From Oscillospiraceae bacterium (GTDB lineage Bacteria; Bacillota; Clostridia; Oscillospirales; Acutalibacteraceae): a stretch of DNA of 13,296 nucleotides. This document shows, piece after piece, positions 1 to 6,469 of this stretch (the stretch's first letter is position 1; each line of letters begins with the position of its first letter). The translations under genes and the position numbers were made by a program. The notes under the pieces are model-generated. The model saw only the letters and a list, made by a program, of their open reading frames with translations. It searched no databases and was not told where the DNA came from. The stretch is taken from the NCBI GenBank assembly GCA_003520555.1, contig DOUO01000116.1, positions 1 through 13,296 on the forward strand, written 5' to 3'.

Positions 1-289
1 ATTGCTGGTTAAAATTCATGATGATATGTACGACCGCGCGGCAAAGAACACCGCCGAAAAAACCTTTACCGCCACAAGCTTTGACGAGTTCGTGGACACC
101 GCAAAAAACAAGCCCGGCTTTATCAAGGCTATGTGGTGCGGCGACAGCGAATGTGAGGACAAGCTTAAGGACGTTACGGGCGGAGTAAAAAGCCGCTGCA
201 TTCCCTTTGAAGAGGAGCACCTTGCGGATACCTGCGTGTGCTGCGGCAAGCCTGCCAAGCATATGGTGTTCTGGGGCAAACAGTATTAA
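1..289 (+). CDS. proS: Prolyl-tRNA synthetase, C-terminal fragment (archaeal/eukaryote-type ProRS)
   Basis: This is the last 95 residues of a gene that begins before the window; the reading frame is already open at base 2. Seen: the segment [18 protein letters not shown], then SRCIPFEEE, then [10 protein letters not shown] and an end in WGKQY. This is the C-terminal zinc-binding domain of the shorter, archaeal/eukaryote-like ProRS (type 3), which lacks the bacterial editing insert and typically ends in a tyrosine placed in the active site. The Cys at fragment residues 46 and 51 and in the CVCC group (78, 80, 81) are the likely zinc ligands. The enzyme charges tRNA-Pro with proline in the cytoplasm. 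Many Clostridia carry this type. The leftmost TTG is not a start; it only marks where the window cuts the gene. Confidence 0.93.
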   Translation, partial: LLVKIHDDMYDRAAKNTAEKTFTATSFDEFVDTAKNKPGFIKAMWCGDSECEDKLKDVTGGVKSRCIPFEEEHLADTCVCCGKPAKHMVFWGKQY

Positions 290-306
290 TTTATATTTTA
301 TAAAAC

Positions 307-330
307 CGGCTTTCCGGGTAAGGAGAGCCG
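307..330 (+). other. Hairpin in the proS-metA spacer / metA leader
   Basis: CGGCTTTCC (307-315) pairs with GGAGAGCCG (322-330), giving nine pairs with one T·G wobble and a six-base loop. It lies 10 bases ahead of the metA Shine-Dalgarno. No T-run follows on the plus strand, so it is not a normal intrinsic terminator for proS. The spacer is only 62 bases, too short for a SAM riboswitch or a T-box. It could be an mRNA stability or processing element between the two genes; no function is established. Confidence 0.4.
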
Positions 331-340
331 TCAGAAAAAA

Positions 341-347
341 GAGGTGA
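341..347 (+). promoter_or_regulatory. Ribosome binding site of metA
   Basis: GAGGTGA lies four bases before ATG 352, a near-consensus Shine-Dalgarno. It fixes the metA start, and the protein begins MPIKV as is usual for the MetA family. Confidence 0.8.
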
Positions 348-351
348 GAAC

Positions 352-1281
352 ATGCCCATAAAGGTTCAAAGCAATCTGCCGGCAATTAAGGTTTTGGAAA
401 GTGAAAATATCTTCGTCATGCCCGACGACGTAGCTTTGAGGCAGGACATCCGTCCGCTCAAAATTTTGATTCTTAACCTTATGCCAACAAAAATCACAAC
501 CGAAACCCAGCTTCTCAGGCTTCTCGGAAACAGCCCCCTGCAGGTTGACATCGAGCTGTTGCAAATGGCTTCTCACGTTTCAAAAAACACTTCGTCCAAT
601 CACCTCAACACTTTTTACAAAACCTTTGACGAGGTAAAAAACTCGACCTTTGACGGCTTAATAATTACAGGAGCGCCTGTTGAACAGCTTGATTTTGAAG
701 AAGTCGATTACTGGGACGAGCTGTGCGAAATTATGGAGTGGTCAAAAACCAATGTTTACTCTACCTTCCACATTTGTTGGGGCGCTCAGGCAGGACTGTA
801 TTATCACTACGGCGTAAAAAAACATTCGCTTCCCGAAAAGCTAAGCGGTATTTACACACACAACGTTTTGGATCCCCACCACAAGCTTATGCGCGGCTTT
901 GACGACACATTTCAAATTCCTCATTCGCGCTATACGGGCGTTAAGCTTGACGAGGTGAGAAAGGCGGAAAACCTTGACGTGCTTGCCGTCAGTGAAAAAG
1001 CGGGAGTTTCCGTTATCTGTACAAAATCCGGCAGACAGGTGTTTGTTACAGGACACGCCGAATATGACCGCGACACCTTGGCAAACGAATATCTGCGCGA
1101 CGTCAACCGAGGCATAAGTCCGCAGATTCCGTACAATTATTTTCCCAACGACGATCCGTCGCGCGTGCCGCCCATGGTTTGGCGAAGCAACGCCACACTG
1201 CTTTACACAAACTGGCTTAACTACTTTGTTTATCAGGCAACGCCTTATGACTTAAGCGAGCTTGGAAACTACTCGCAGTGA
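352..1281 (+). CDS. metA: Homoserine O-acetyltransferase (MetA family)
   Basis: A 309-aa cytoplasmic enzyme, full length for the family, that acylates L-homoserine as the first committed step of methionine synthesis. Seen: the catalytic cysteine in [10 protein letters not shown] (Cys142) and the GHAEYD motif with His235 and Glu237, at the positions used to number the family. The substrate-choice position in GAPVEQLDF is Glu111. In characterised MetA enzymes Glu111 goes with acetyl-CoA and Gly111, as in E. coli, with succinyl-CoA (established knowledge). The product is therefore probably O-acetylhomoserine, to be used by direct sulfhydrylation or transsulfuration; this is inference. It lies 62 bases after proS with no promoter I can identify, so it may be read through from upstream. 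A terminator follows directly. Most databases would name it homoserine O-succinyltransferase by overall homology. Confidence 0.95.
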   Translation: MPIKVQSNLPAIKVLESENIFVMPDDVALRQDIRPLKILILNLMPTKITTETQLLRLLGNSPLQVDIELLQMASHVSKNTSSNHLNTFYKTFDEVKNSTFDGLIITGAPVEQLDFEEVDYWDELCEIMEWSKTNVYSTFHICWGAQAGLYYHYGVKKHSLPEKLSGIYTHNVLDPHHKLMRGFDDTFQIPHSRYTGVKLDEVRKAENLDVLAVSEKAGVSVICTKSGRQVFVTGHAEYDRDTLANEYLRDVNRGISPQIPYNYFPNDDPSRVPPMVWRSNATLLYTNWLNYFVYQATPYDLSELGNYSQ

Positions 1282-1302
1282 AAAATTGATTATCAAATAA
1301 AG

Positions 1303-1335
1303 AAGGGTTCAGCTTAACGGCTGAACCTTTTGTGC
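1303..1335 (+). terminator. Intrinsic terminator after metA
   Basis: GGTTCAGC (1306-1313) and GCTGAACC (1320-1327) form a perfect 8-bp stem with loop TTAACG. TTTTGTG follows, and AA/TT pairs can extend the base. It is placed 22 bases after the metA stop. Confidence 0.85.
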
Positions 1336-1383
1336 TGTTTTGCAAGTTTTTGAAAATAAAACATGAAAATTGTGTGAATTTGG

Positions 1384-1412
1384 TTGACTTTTACTTCTAA
1401 ATATTCTAAAAT
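1384..1412 (+). promoter_or_regulatory. Sigma-A-type promoter for the beta-helix protein gene
   Basis: TTGACT (1384-1389), a 17-base spacer and TAAAAT (1407-1412) match a housekeeping promoter well. Transcription would begin near 1419, giving a leader of about 29 bases before ATG 1448. The -10 box lies inside an imperfect palindrome described separately, which suggests that the promoter is regulated. Confidence 0.65.
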
Positions 1413-1423
1413 AGAATTTAGAA
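1395..1423. repeat. Near-palindrome overlapping the -10 box (possible operator)
   Basis: TTCTAAAT-AT-TCTA on the left is matched by TAGAATTTAGAA on the right: 12 bp of inverted repeat with a two-base bulge in the left arm. The core is TTCTA-AAA-TAGAA (1404-1416) and the outer arms are TTCTAAA (1395-1401) and TTTAGAA (1417-1423). The TTCTAAA word also occurs twice directly (1395 and 1404). It spans the -10 element and the expected start of transcription, where a dimeric repressor could block RNA polymerase. The cognate regulator is unknown. Confidence 0.4.
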
Positions 1424-1447
1424 TCCGTATAAGGGAGGTGCGTTCAC

Positions 1448-4150
1448 ATGATTTTGCCAAAAAAACTGCGTTTTGCCGCGTCGTCAATTGCCATGGCGGC
1501 TGTCTTAACGTTTTCGTCACTGTTCGGCTTCAGCGCGTATGCCGAAAATAACGGCGTTGAAATTTTAGGTACCGAAATCACCGTGCGTTCCTCCGAGATT
1601 AAGGATAAAGGAGCTTACAGGGCAATTCAGGCCGCGCTTGATATAGCGCGCTACAGCGCTACTAACGACAACGCCTACAAGGTGATTGTCGAACCGGGCG
1701 AATACGACCTTACCCGCGCTTTGCACATATACAGCAACACTGAGCTTTATCTCAAAAACGTAAAACTCAGCCGCAACAAGGAAAGTGTAGCGAATATGCT
1801 GCGCACAGGCGACTATGATACCGAAAAATCGGGAGCGACGGGTTATGACGAATACTGCAACATGACCGTCACAGGCGGCGTATTTGACGGCGGCAACACC
1901 TCAAACACTGTTATTAAAGCGGCGCACAGCACGAACCTGACCTTTAACGGAACAACATTTAAAAATGTAAAAAACGGTCACATTATGGAAATTGCCGGTA
2001 TTGACGGCTTCAATGTAAAAAAATGTACCTTCACGGATCAAAAGCTTGACCCCGACGAAGTCGGATACGAGGCTATCCAGCTTGATATCCTCAAATCAGG
2101 TCACATAGTTGACTGCCGTTCGGAGGATTTGGCAATGAAAAACGTCAGTATCACGGACTGCACGTTTGAAAATGTACCGCGCGGAATCGGCACTCACACT
2201 ATGGTTCTCAACAATCCTTTTGACGGCATAAAAATTAAAAATAATAAGTTCAGGAATATAACCAGCGCCGCAATACAGACCATGAACTGGAAAAACTGTG
2301 AAATCAGCGGCAACACAATTGAAAACACGCCGCGCGGAATATCCGTTTATACCATTCTCGGAAGCGGTATGGGCGCGTATAAATCAAGCGCAATCGCTAA
2401 GGAAGGCGGCACAAAAAGCCATTGCTCCGACAGCTACAGCGGCGCGTTTGACAGCAATATTGTTATCAGCGGCAACACTATTAACGGCTGCGGCGGCACC
2501 AGGGATAAATTTGCCGAATATGAGCCTGCCGGTATCACGGTTAACGGCAACGTCCTTTCAAAAGTGTACAGCAAATACCCCGACGGCAGCGGTGCGCTTC
2601 CGAAGGGTGATTACAGTGCCGAAGGCGTTACGGTAAAGAATAATACCATTGACGTTAAGGGTTACGGCATACGTATGATTAACGCAAAGGATTGCAGTGT
2701 TACGGGCAATATTCTTAAATGCGGAGATAACAAAAACTATAAAAACGATTTTCACGGAATTCAGGTTGTTGATTCGAAAATCAGCCAAATAAAGGGCAAT
2801 TCCGTCAGCGACGCCGGTTGTAACGGCATAAGCGTGTACAAAAGCACTGTGCCCGTGCTTGAAAGCAATGAAGTTGACAATGCAAAATATATCGGCATTT
2901 GCTGCGACAGCTCAAATGTCAGACATATAAATTACAACACAATCATTGAAACAGGCGCGGACGGAATACTGTTTAAAAACAGCACCGGCAATAAGAAGAT
3001 TACCGAAAACTATGTCACAAACGCAGGCACGCACGGTATATATGTCAAGGACAAGGCAAAAGCCGGGACAATTGAGAAAAACACAGTATACGGCTGTAAA
3101 AGCAAAGCCATTGAGCGTATGAAAAACAGTAACGGCTCAATAGGCGATAATTATTTTAAAATTGCTCAGCTCAAAAGCATTTCCCTTAACACGAACAGCG
3201 TTACCATGGGCAAGGGCGAAAGATATCCGCTCAGCCTGACGCTCAATCCTTCAAACGCCAAATCAAAGTTTATTTGGAAAAGCTCCGACAGCGCGGTAGC
3301 TTCGGTTGACAGCAACGGAGTAATTACCGCCAATAAAAACGGAAAAGCAAAAATCTCCGTAAAAGCGTCCGACAACATTTCCAAAAGCTGCGAGGTTGAG
3401 GTTAAAGACGCTCCCGAAAGCGTGTCAATTAACGCCGATATGCTTACATTAGGTGTAGGCGAGGAGTTTGACCTTGACAGCACTCTGTCGCCCAAGGGTT
3501 CGGCTTCACAGCGTGTGGATTACAGCTCAAACAATAAAAAAGCCGTGTCGGTAAGCGACGCGGGCGGAGTAATAACAGGCAAGGCTGTGGGCACCGCGAC
3601 AATTGTAGCTTCCACATACAATAAGAAAATCGACAATTGCAACGTAATTGTCAAGGCCGAGCCGTATGCCGTTTGGTTCACGGAGGACTGGCTTGACCTC
3701 GGACAAAACGAAACCTACAGCTTTAAAGCTCAGCTTCCCGAAGGCACGGCAAGCAATTATCTTGTATACTCTTCATCAAATCCGAACATAATTGAAATTG
3801 ATTCGAAAACAGGAGAGGCAAACGCAAAGCTCGGCGGCATGGCGGAAATCACCGCAACGGCATACAACGGACTTCAGGCACATTGCACTGTCAATGTTGT
3901 CGCCGCTCCCGAAAAAATTGAGCTCTCGGCGGATTCAATCAATCTTAAGGTCGGAGAAACAAATCAAACGGAAGCGTTCTTCCCTCAGGGCTCCAACGCC
4001 TGTTCAATAACCTACTTTTCGTCCGACCCCGGCGTTTGCCGCGTGGACAAATACGGTTTGGTTACCGCGGTTGCAAAGGGAAGCGCTACGATTTCCGCAA
4101 GAACATACAACGGCAGAATCGCCTTCTGCAAAATCAATGTAAAACAGTAA
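1448..4150 (+). CDS. Secreted right-handed parallel beta-helix protein with four C-terminal Big_2 (Ig-like) domains
   Basis: A 900-aa exported protein. ATG 1448 follows AGGGAGGTG (1432-1440) and opens a signal peptide: basic KK, a hydrophobic core, and probable cleavage after AYA (residue 32). Residues about 50-110 (AIQAALDIA...VIVEPGEYDL) are the N-terminal cap typical of pectate-lyase-like helices. Residues about 120-570 repeat short coils with an Asn ladder, for example ITDCTF, IKNNKF, ISGNTI, VKNNTI, VTGNIL, IKGNSV, ITENYV and IEKNTV, roughly every 20-30 residues. Four Big_2 domains follow at about 575-654, 655-736, 737-818 and 819-900; the first carries the classic W-K-SSD-x-AVASVDSNGVITA signature. 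No LPXTG, SLH, dockerin or transmembrane anchor is present, so release or binding through the Big_2 domains is likely. Such folds often belong to polysaccharide lyases/hydrolases or adhesins. I cannot name a substrate or catalytic residues. It is transcribed alone, between its own promoter and a terminator. Confidence 0.88.
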   Translation: MILPKKLRFAASSIAMAAVLTFSSLFGFSAYAENNGVEILGTEITVRSSEIKDKGAYRAIQAALDIARYSATNDNAYKVIVEPGEYDLTRALHIYSNTELYLKNVKLSRNKESVANMLRTGDYDTEKSGATGYDEYCNMTVTGGVFDGGNTSNTVIKAAHSTNLTFNGTTFKNVKNGHIMEIAGIDGFNVKKCTFTDQKLDPDEVGYEAIQLDILKSGHIVDCRSEDLAMKNVSITDCTFENVPRGIGTHTMVLNNPFDGIKIKNNKFRNITSAAIQTMNWKNCEISGNTIENTPRGISVYTILGSGMGAYKSSAIAKEGGTKSHCSDSYSGAFDSNIVISGNTINGCGGTRDKFAEYEPAGITVNGNVLSKVYSKYPDGSGALPKGDYSAEGVTVKNNTIDVKGYGIRMINAKDCSVTGNILKCGDNKNYKNDFHGIQVVDSKISQIKGNSVSDAGCNGISVYKSTVPVLESNEVDNAKYIGICCDSSNVRHINYNTIIETGADGILFKNSTGNKKITENYVTNAGTHGIYVKDKAKAGTIEKNTVYGCKSKAIERMKNSNGSIGDNYFKIAQLKSISLNTNSVTMGKGERYPLSLTLNPSNAKSKFIWKSSDSAVASVDSNGVITANKNGKAKISVKASDNISKSCEVEVKDAPESVSINADMLTLGVGEEFDLDSTLSPKGSASQRVDYSSNNKKAVSVSDAGGVITGKAVGTATIVASTYNKKIDNCNVIVKAEPYAVWFTEDWLDLGQNETYSFKAQLPEGTASNYLVYSSSNPNIIEIDSKTGEANAKLGGMAEITATAYNGLQAHCTVNVVAAPEKIELSADSINLKVGETNQTEAFFPQGSNACSITYFSSDPGVCRVDKYGLVTAVAKGSATISARTYNGRIAFCKINVKQ

Positions 4151-4180
4151 AAGACCGGCTTAATTGCCGGCCTTTTTGTT
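4151..4180. terminator. Intrinsic terminator, probably bidirectional, between convergent genes
   Basis: CCGGC (4155-4159) pairs with GCCGG (4166-4170) around loop TTAATT. The stem extends through one A·C mismatch to AAG/CTT, and TTTTTGTTT follows on the plus strand. On the minus strand the same hairpin is followed by TCTTTTACTGTTTT. It sits immediately after the beta-helix gene stop and about 70 bases beyond the end of the minus-strand phosphopantetheinyl transferase gene, so it may end both transcripts. Confidence 0.75.
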
Positions 4181-4249
4181 TGAGAAAACAACAGTAAAAC
4201 AGATTTGAATTACTCTGTTAATTTGTTATAACTAAAATTTTTCAGTAAT

Positions 4250-4858
4250 TTATATTTTTACAAATTCAGGCTCATCGGGGAAATCGCCTGCTTCCGAGCA
4301 TACGCATAGCGTGTAGTCGTCTATATAGTAAAGCTTAAAGCCGTAGCGCGCGCCGTTTTCCTCAAAGTAATCCTTGCTTACGTCAACACTTTTGGCGTTG
4401 CGGTGAAATCCCTTGCCCATGCATTTAAGCAGGGCTTCTTTTTTTGTCCAAAGTTCAAAAAACAGCTTGCGTTTATTCCCGGCTTTTCTAAGGGCGTTCA
4501 TCTCATTTTCGCAATACACAATTTTACCGAGCCTCAACTCGTCGATTTCGCGCGATTTTTCAATATCAATGCCTACCGGCGCGTTTGACACCGCCAGCAC
4601 AGCATAATCTCCGCTGTGTGAAAGGTTAAAGCAAACTCCGCTTTTGGTTTGCGGTTTGCCGAATTCATCGGTATATATTTCCTCGCCGGGTAAAAATTTG
4701 CTCAGCAAAACTCCCGCGGCAGTACTCCGTTTTTTATCGGCTTCCTGTTTAAGACGAGCGGCTTTCGCGGCGCGTTCGGAACTCAGCGCGGCTGAATGGT
4801 CCTTGTTTACGAAATTAATATTCGTAAAAAAGACAGCGGTTTTATACTTCTGATTCAT
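4250..4858 (-). CDS. 4'-phosphopantetheinyl transferase superfamily protein (Sfp type)
   Basis: A 202-aa cytoplasmic enzyme of the family that moves 4'-phosphopantetheine from CoA to a serine on acyl, peptidyl or aryl carrier proteins. Seen: CFNLSHSGDYAVLAV (His81), VGIDIEK (Asp98 and Glu100, expected Mg ligands) and FFELWTKKEALLKCMGKG (Trp137, Glu141), which are the three family motifs in order and with usual spacing. It starts 24 bases after the AbrB-like gene, so the two are probably one transcript. The ribosome site is weak (GGA 11 bases before the ATG), suggesting low or coupled translation. No polyketide, peptide-synthetase or carrier-protein gene is in the window, so the target is unknown. 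A role on the fatty-acid carrier protein, in place of AcpS, is possible. At 202 residues it is slightly shorter than Sfp itself. Confidence 0.9.
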   Translation of the reverse strand: MNQKYKTAVFFTNINFVNKDHSAALSSERAAKAARLKQEADKKRSTAAGVLLSKFLPGEEIYTDEFGKPQTKSGVCFNLSHSGDYAVLAVSNAPVGIDIEKSREIDELRLGKIVYCENEMNALRKAGNKRKLFFELWTKKEALLKCMGKGFHRNAKSVDVSKDYFEENGARYGFKLYYIDDYTLCVCSEAGDFPDEPEFVKI

Positions 4859-4882
4859 ATTTTTAAAAATCCGTCTGTATAA

Positions 4883-5122
4883 TTACTTATGGGAAAGCTT
4901 TTCAAGACAGCTTTTGCAGATGTATTTGCCGTTAAGCTCCTTGAGGTCATTGTCAGAATTGCAGAATTCACACTTATCCTCGGCTTTTTTTATGGTAATG
5001 CATCTGTCGTCGGCATTGATTTCAAGCGTGTCGCCCGGATTAATATTCAGGTGTTTACGGATGTCCTTTGAAATGACAATTCTGCCTGCGCCGTCAATTT
5101 CTTTGAAGTTTAAATAAATCAT
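4883..5122 (-). CDS. AbrB/SpoVT-family DNA-binding protein with C-terminal zinc ribbon
   Basis: A 79-aa regulator. ATG 5122 is chosen because AAAGGA precedes it at good spacing and the protein then starts right at the swapped-hairpin domain; a frame extension to 5179 is possible but lacks a ribosome site and would overlap the promoter. Residues 1-46 (FKEIDGAGRIVISKDIRKHLNI, then NPGDTLEI) are a typical SpoVT-AbrB domain, which dimerises to bind DNA. Residues about 51-75 carry CEFC and CKSC separated by 15 residues, a probable zinc ribbon that replaces the C-terminal multimerisation region of B. subtilis AbrB. It is the first gene of a two-gene minus-strand operon and is divergent from spmA, so it could control itself, the transferase or the spore genes; this is inference. 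AbrB relatives are transition-state regulators in Bacillota. Confidence 0.87.
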   Translation of the reverse strand: MIYLNFKEIDGAGRIVISKDIRKHLNINPGDTLEINADDRCITIKKAEDKCEFCNSDNDLKELNGKYICKSCLEKLSHK

Positions 5123-5150
5123 AAGCGGAGTCCTTTCACAATTTATTGTA

Positions 5151-5179
5151 ATCTTACCATAAAATGTTTTGTTTGTCAA
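5151..5179 (-). promoter_or_regulatory. Strong promoter for the AbrB-like gene
   Basis: Read on the minus strand: TTGACA (5179-5174), a 17-base spacer and TAAGAT (5156-5151), with a TG one base upstream of the -10 as in extended promoters. A second TTGACA lies 10 bases further upstream (5189-5184). The transcript would begin around 5144, about 22 bases before ATG 5122. Confidence 0.7.
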
Positions 5180-5189
5180 TTATTGTCAA
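5174..5189 (-). repeat. Tandem ATTGACA-like repeat at the divergent promoter region
   Basis: TTGACA occurs twice in the same orientation with a 10-base period (minus strand, 5189-5184 and 5179-5174), about one helical turn apart. One copy is the -35 box of the regulator gene. The other may be an alternative -35 or a half-site for a regulator such as the AbrB-like protein itself. It lies in the 132-base spacer shared with spmA. Confidence 0.35.
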
Positions 5190-5242
5190 AAAATAAATTT
5201 ATCTATTCAAAAAACTCGATAAAGATTGTAGTTTTATGCAGC

Positions 5243-5248
5243 GGAGTG
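5243..5248 (+). promoter_or_regulatory. Ribosome binding site that sets the spmA start
   Basis: GGAGTG lies six bases before ATG 5255. It excludes the longer in-frame reading from TTG 5183, which has no ribosome site and would put a polar 24-residue tail before the first membrane segment. From ATG 5255 the length (195 aa) fits B. subtilis SpmA. Confidence 0.75.
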
Positions 5249-5254
5249 TCGGAA

Positions 5255-5842
5255 ATGCTGAATTTTATCTGGAGCGCAATTGTAATCATAAGCGTAATAT
5301 GTTCTGTTGTCTGCGGCAACACCGCCGCGCTTTCAAAGGCGGTAATCGACAGCGGCTCGGCGGCAATTGAGCTGCTGATAACCATGGCAGGAGTTATGTG
5401 CTTATGGTCGGGCATTATGAAAATCGCGCAGGAAAGCGGTTTCACGGCACTTATCGCAAGGTTGCTGTCGCCTGTTTTGCATTTGCTTTTTCCTTCGCTC
5501 GCGACGCACGGCGAACCGTTTGAAAGCATTTCAATGAACGTTACGGCGAACCTTCTCGGACTGGGCAATACGGCAACCCCCTTTGGACTGAAGGCAATGC
5601 GCGGACTCAACGCGCTTAACGGACAAAGCGGCACCGCAAGCAATGAAATGATTGTTTTTGTGGTGATGAACACGGCTTCAATGCAAATTTTGCCTACAAT
5701 GCTCGGCGCGCTCAGAGCGCAGGCAGGAAGCACGGCTCCGTTTGAAATAATGCCGTGCGTTTGGATTAGCTCGGCGTGTTCTCTTGCGGCCGGACTTACG
5801 CTTGCCTTAATGCTCAACAGGTTTTGCAAGGGGAGATTGTAA
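5255..5842 (+). CDS. spmA: Spore maturation protein A (nucleoside-recognition/Gate domain membrane protein)
   Basis: A 195-aa multi-pass membrane protein. Seen: a first hydrophobic helix at about residues 4-22, further helices near 38-55, 130-150 and 168-188, and the signature NVTANLLGLGNTATPFGLKAM (residues 95-115) followed by NTASMQILPT (139-148). These belong to the Gate/nucleoside-recognition domain shared by SpmA and SpmB. In B. subtilis and Clostridium perfringens the SpmA/SpmB pair is needed for full spore core dehydration and heat resistance (established knowledge), acting in membranes of the developing spore; the transported molecule is unknown. The stop overlaps the spmB start by one base (TAATG), so the two are translationally coupled. 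I see no clear sigma-E-like or sigma-A-like promoter in the 132-base spacer. Related genes also occur in some non-sporulating Bacillota, so the gene alone does not prove sporulation. Confidence 0.92.
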   Translation: MLNFIWSAIVIISVICSVVCGNTAALSKAVIDSGSAAIELLITMAGVMCLWSGIMKIAQESGFTALIARLLSPVLHLLFPSLATHGEPFESISMNVTANLLGLGNTATPFGLKAMRGLNALNGQSGTASNEMIVFVVMNTASMQILPTMLGALRAQAGSTAPFEIMPCVWISSACSLAAGLTLALMLNRFCKGRL

Positions 5843-6348
5843 TGGAATTTGTAATGCCCGCGTTTGCGGCGGTAATTATTTGCTTCGGGCTTGCGCGTCG
5901 TGTCGCGGTGTTTGACTGCTTCGCAAAGGGAGCAAAGGAAGGCGCGCTGGTGTTGTTTGAAATAGCTCCGACAATCATCGGATTGGTATTTGCTGTCAAT
6001 TTACTGCGTTCAAGCGGCGCGGCTGACGCGCTCGCAAGACTTGCGCAGCCGTTGACAAGCTTATTGGGTTTTCCTGAGGAGGTTGTACCCATGGCTATGC
6101 TGCGACCTGTTTCCGGGAGCGGCTCAACCGCCCTGCTTATGGGCGTGTTTGAACAGTGCGGACCCGACAGCTTTCCCGGTAGGGTGGCTTCTGTCATTGC
6201 CGGCTCAAGCGAAACAACGTTTTACGCGGTCGCGATGTATTTCGGAAGCGTAGGAGTAAAAAATATACGTCACACTTTGCTTGCCGCGGTTGCCGCTGAC
6301 CTCACTGCGTTTGCTGTCAGCACACTCACAGTAAGCCTGTTTTTGTAA
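5842..6348 (+). CDS. spmB: Spore maturation protein B (nucleoside-recognition/Gate domain membrane protein)
   Basis: A 168-aa membrane protein, slightly shorter than the 178-aa B. subtilis SpmB. ATG 5842 overlaps the spmA stop and follows GGGGAGA (5830-5836), which rules out the longer frame from 5776 that would run inside spmA. Seen: hydrophobic segments at about residues 5-18, 36-55, 116-135 and 145-167, and the family signatures RPVSGSGSTALL (88-99) and GSSETTFYAVAMYFG (121-135), which are Gate-domain motifs. It most likely works together with SpmA in spore core dehydration. The last codons form one copy of a TTTTGTAAT word that recurs twice in the following spacer. No convincing GC-rich terminator follows; an AT-rich two-tier hairpin at 6367-6418 may serve. 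Confidence 0.92.
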   Translation: MEFVMPAFAAVIICFGLARRVAVFDCFAKGAKEGALVLFEIAPTIIGLVFAVNLLRSSGAADALARLAQPLTSLLGFPEEVVPMAMLRPVSGSGSTALLMGVFEQCGPDSFPGRVASVIAGSSETTFYAVAMYFGSVGVKNIRHTLLAAVAADLTAFAVSTLTVSLFL

Positions 6349-6366
6349 TGGTTTTGTAATAAACGA

Positions 6367-6418
6367 CGGTTTTAATTCCCCAAACATAATAAAGATTTTT
6401 TTATTATTTCCAAAACCG
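6367..6418 (+). terminator. AT-rich two-tier hairpin after spmB (possible weak terminator)
   Basis: The outer stem CGGTTTT/AAAACCG (7 bp) encloses an inner all-AT stem ATAATAAA/TTTATTAT (8 bp). It begins 18 bases after spmB. A T-run lies inside the inner loop rather than after the outer stem, so it is not a standard terminator. The structure may instead be an easily melted DNA segment. Confidence 0.25.
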
Positions 6419-6469
6419 CATTGACATTCAAATTATACATTTTGTAATTACCATTTTTCCATTTTAGAA

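Noticed and set aside
290..351. SAM riboswitch or T-box ahead of metA
   Set aside because: The spacer is only 62 bases and holds one simple hairpin, with none of the conserved T-box or S-box sequence elements.
2298..2636. 112-aa plus-strand frame inside the beta-helix gene, and similar internal frames at 2558-2788 and 3166-3495
   Set aside because: They lie wholly within a continuous 900-aa frame with clear domains; their translations are low-complexity shadows without ribosome sites.
5203..5829. Long open frame (208 aa) on the minus strand opposite spmA
   Set aside because: It is antisense to a clearly recognisable SpmA, has no ribosome site, and its translation shows no known motifs; it arises from the codon bias of spmA.
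5776..5841. Upstream extension of spmB
   Set aside because: It would overlap the spmA coding end by 66 bases and add a non-hydrophobic tail; ATG 5842 has a GGGGAGA site and starts at the conserved region.
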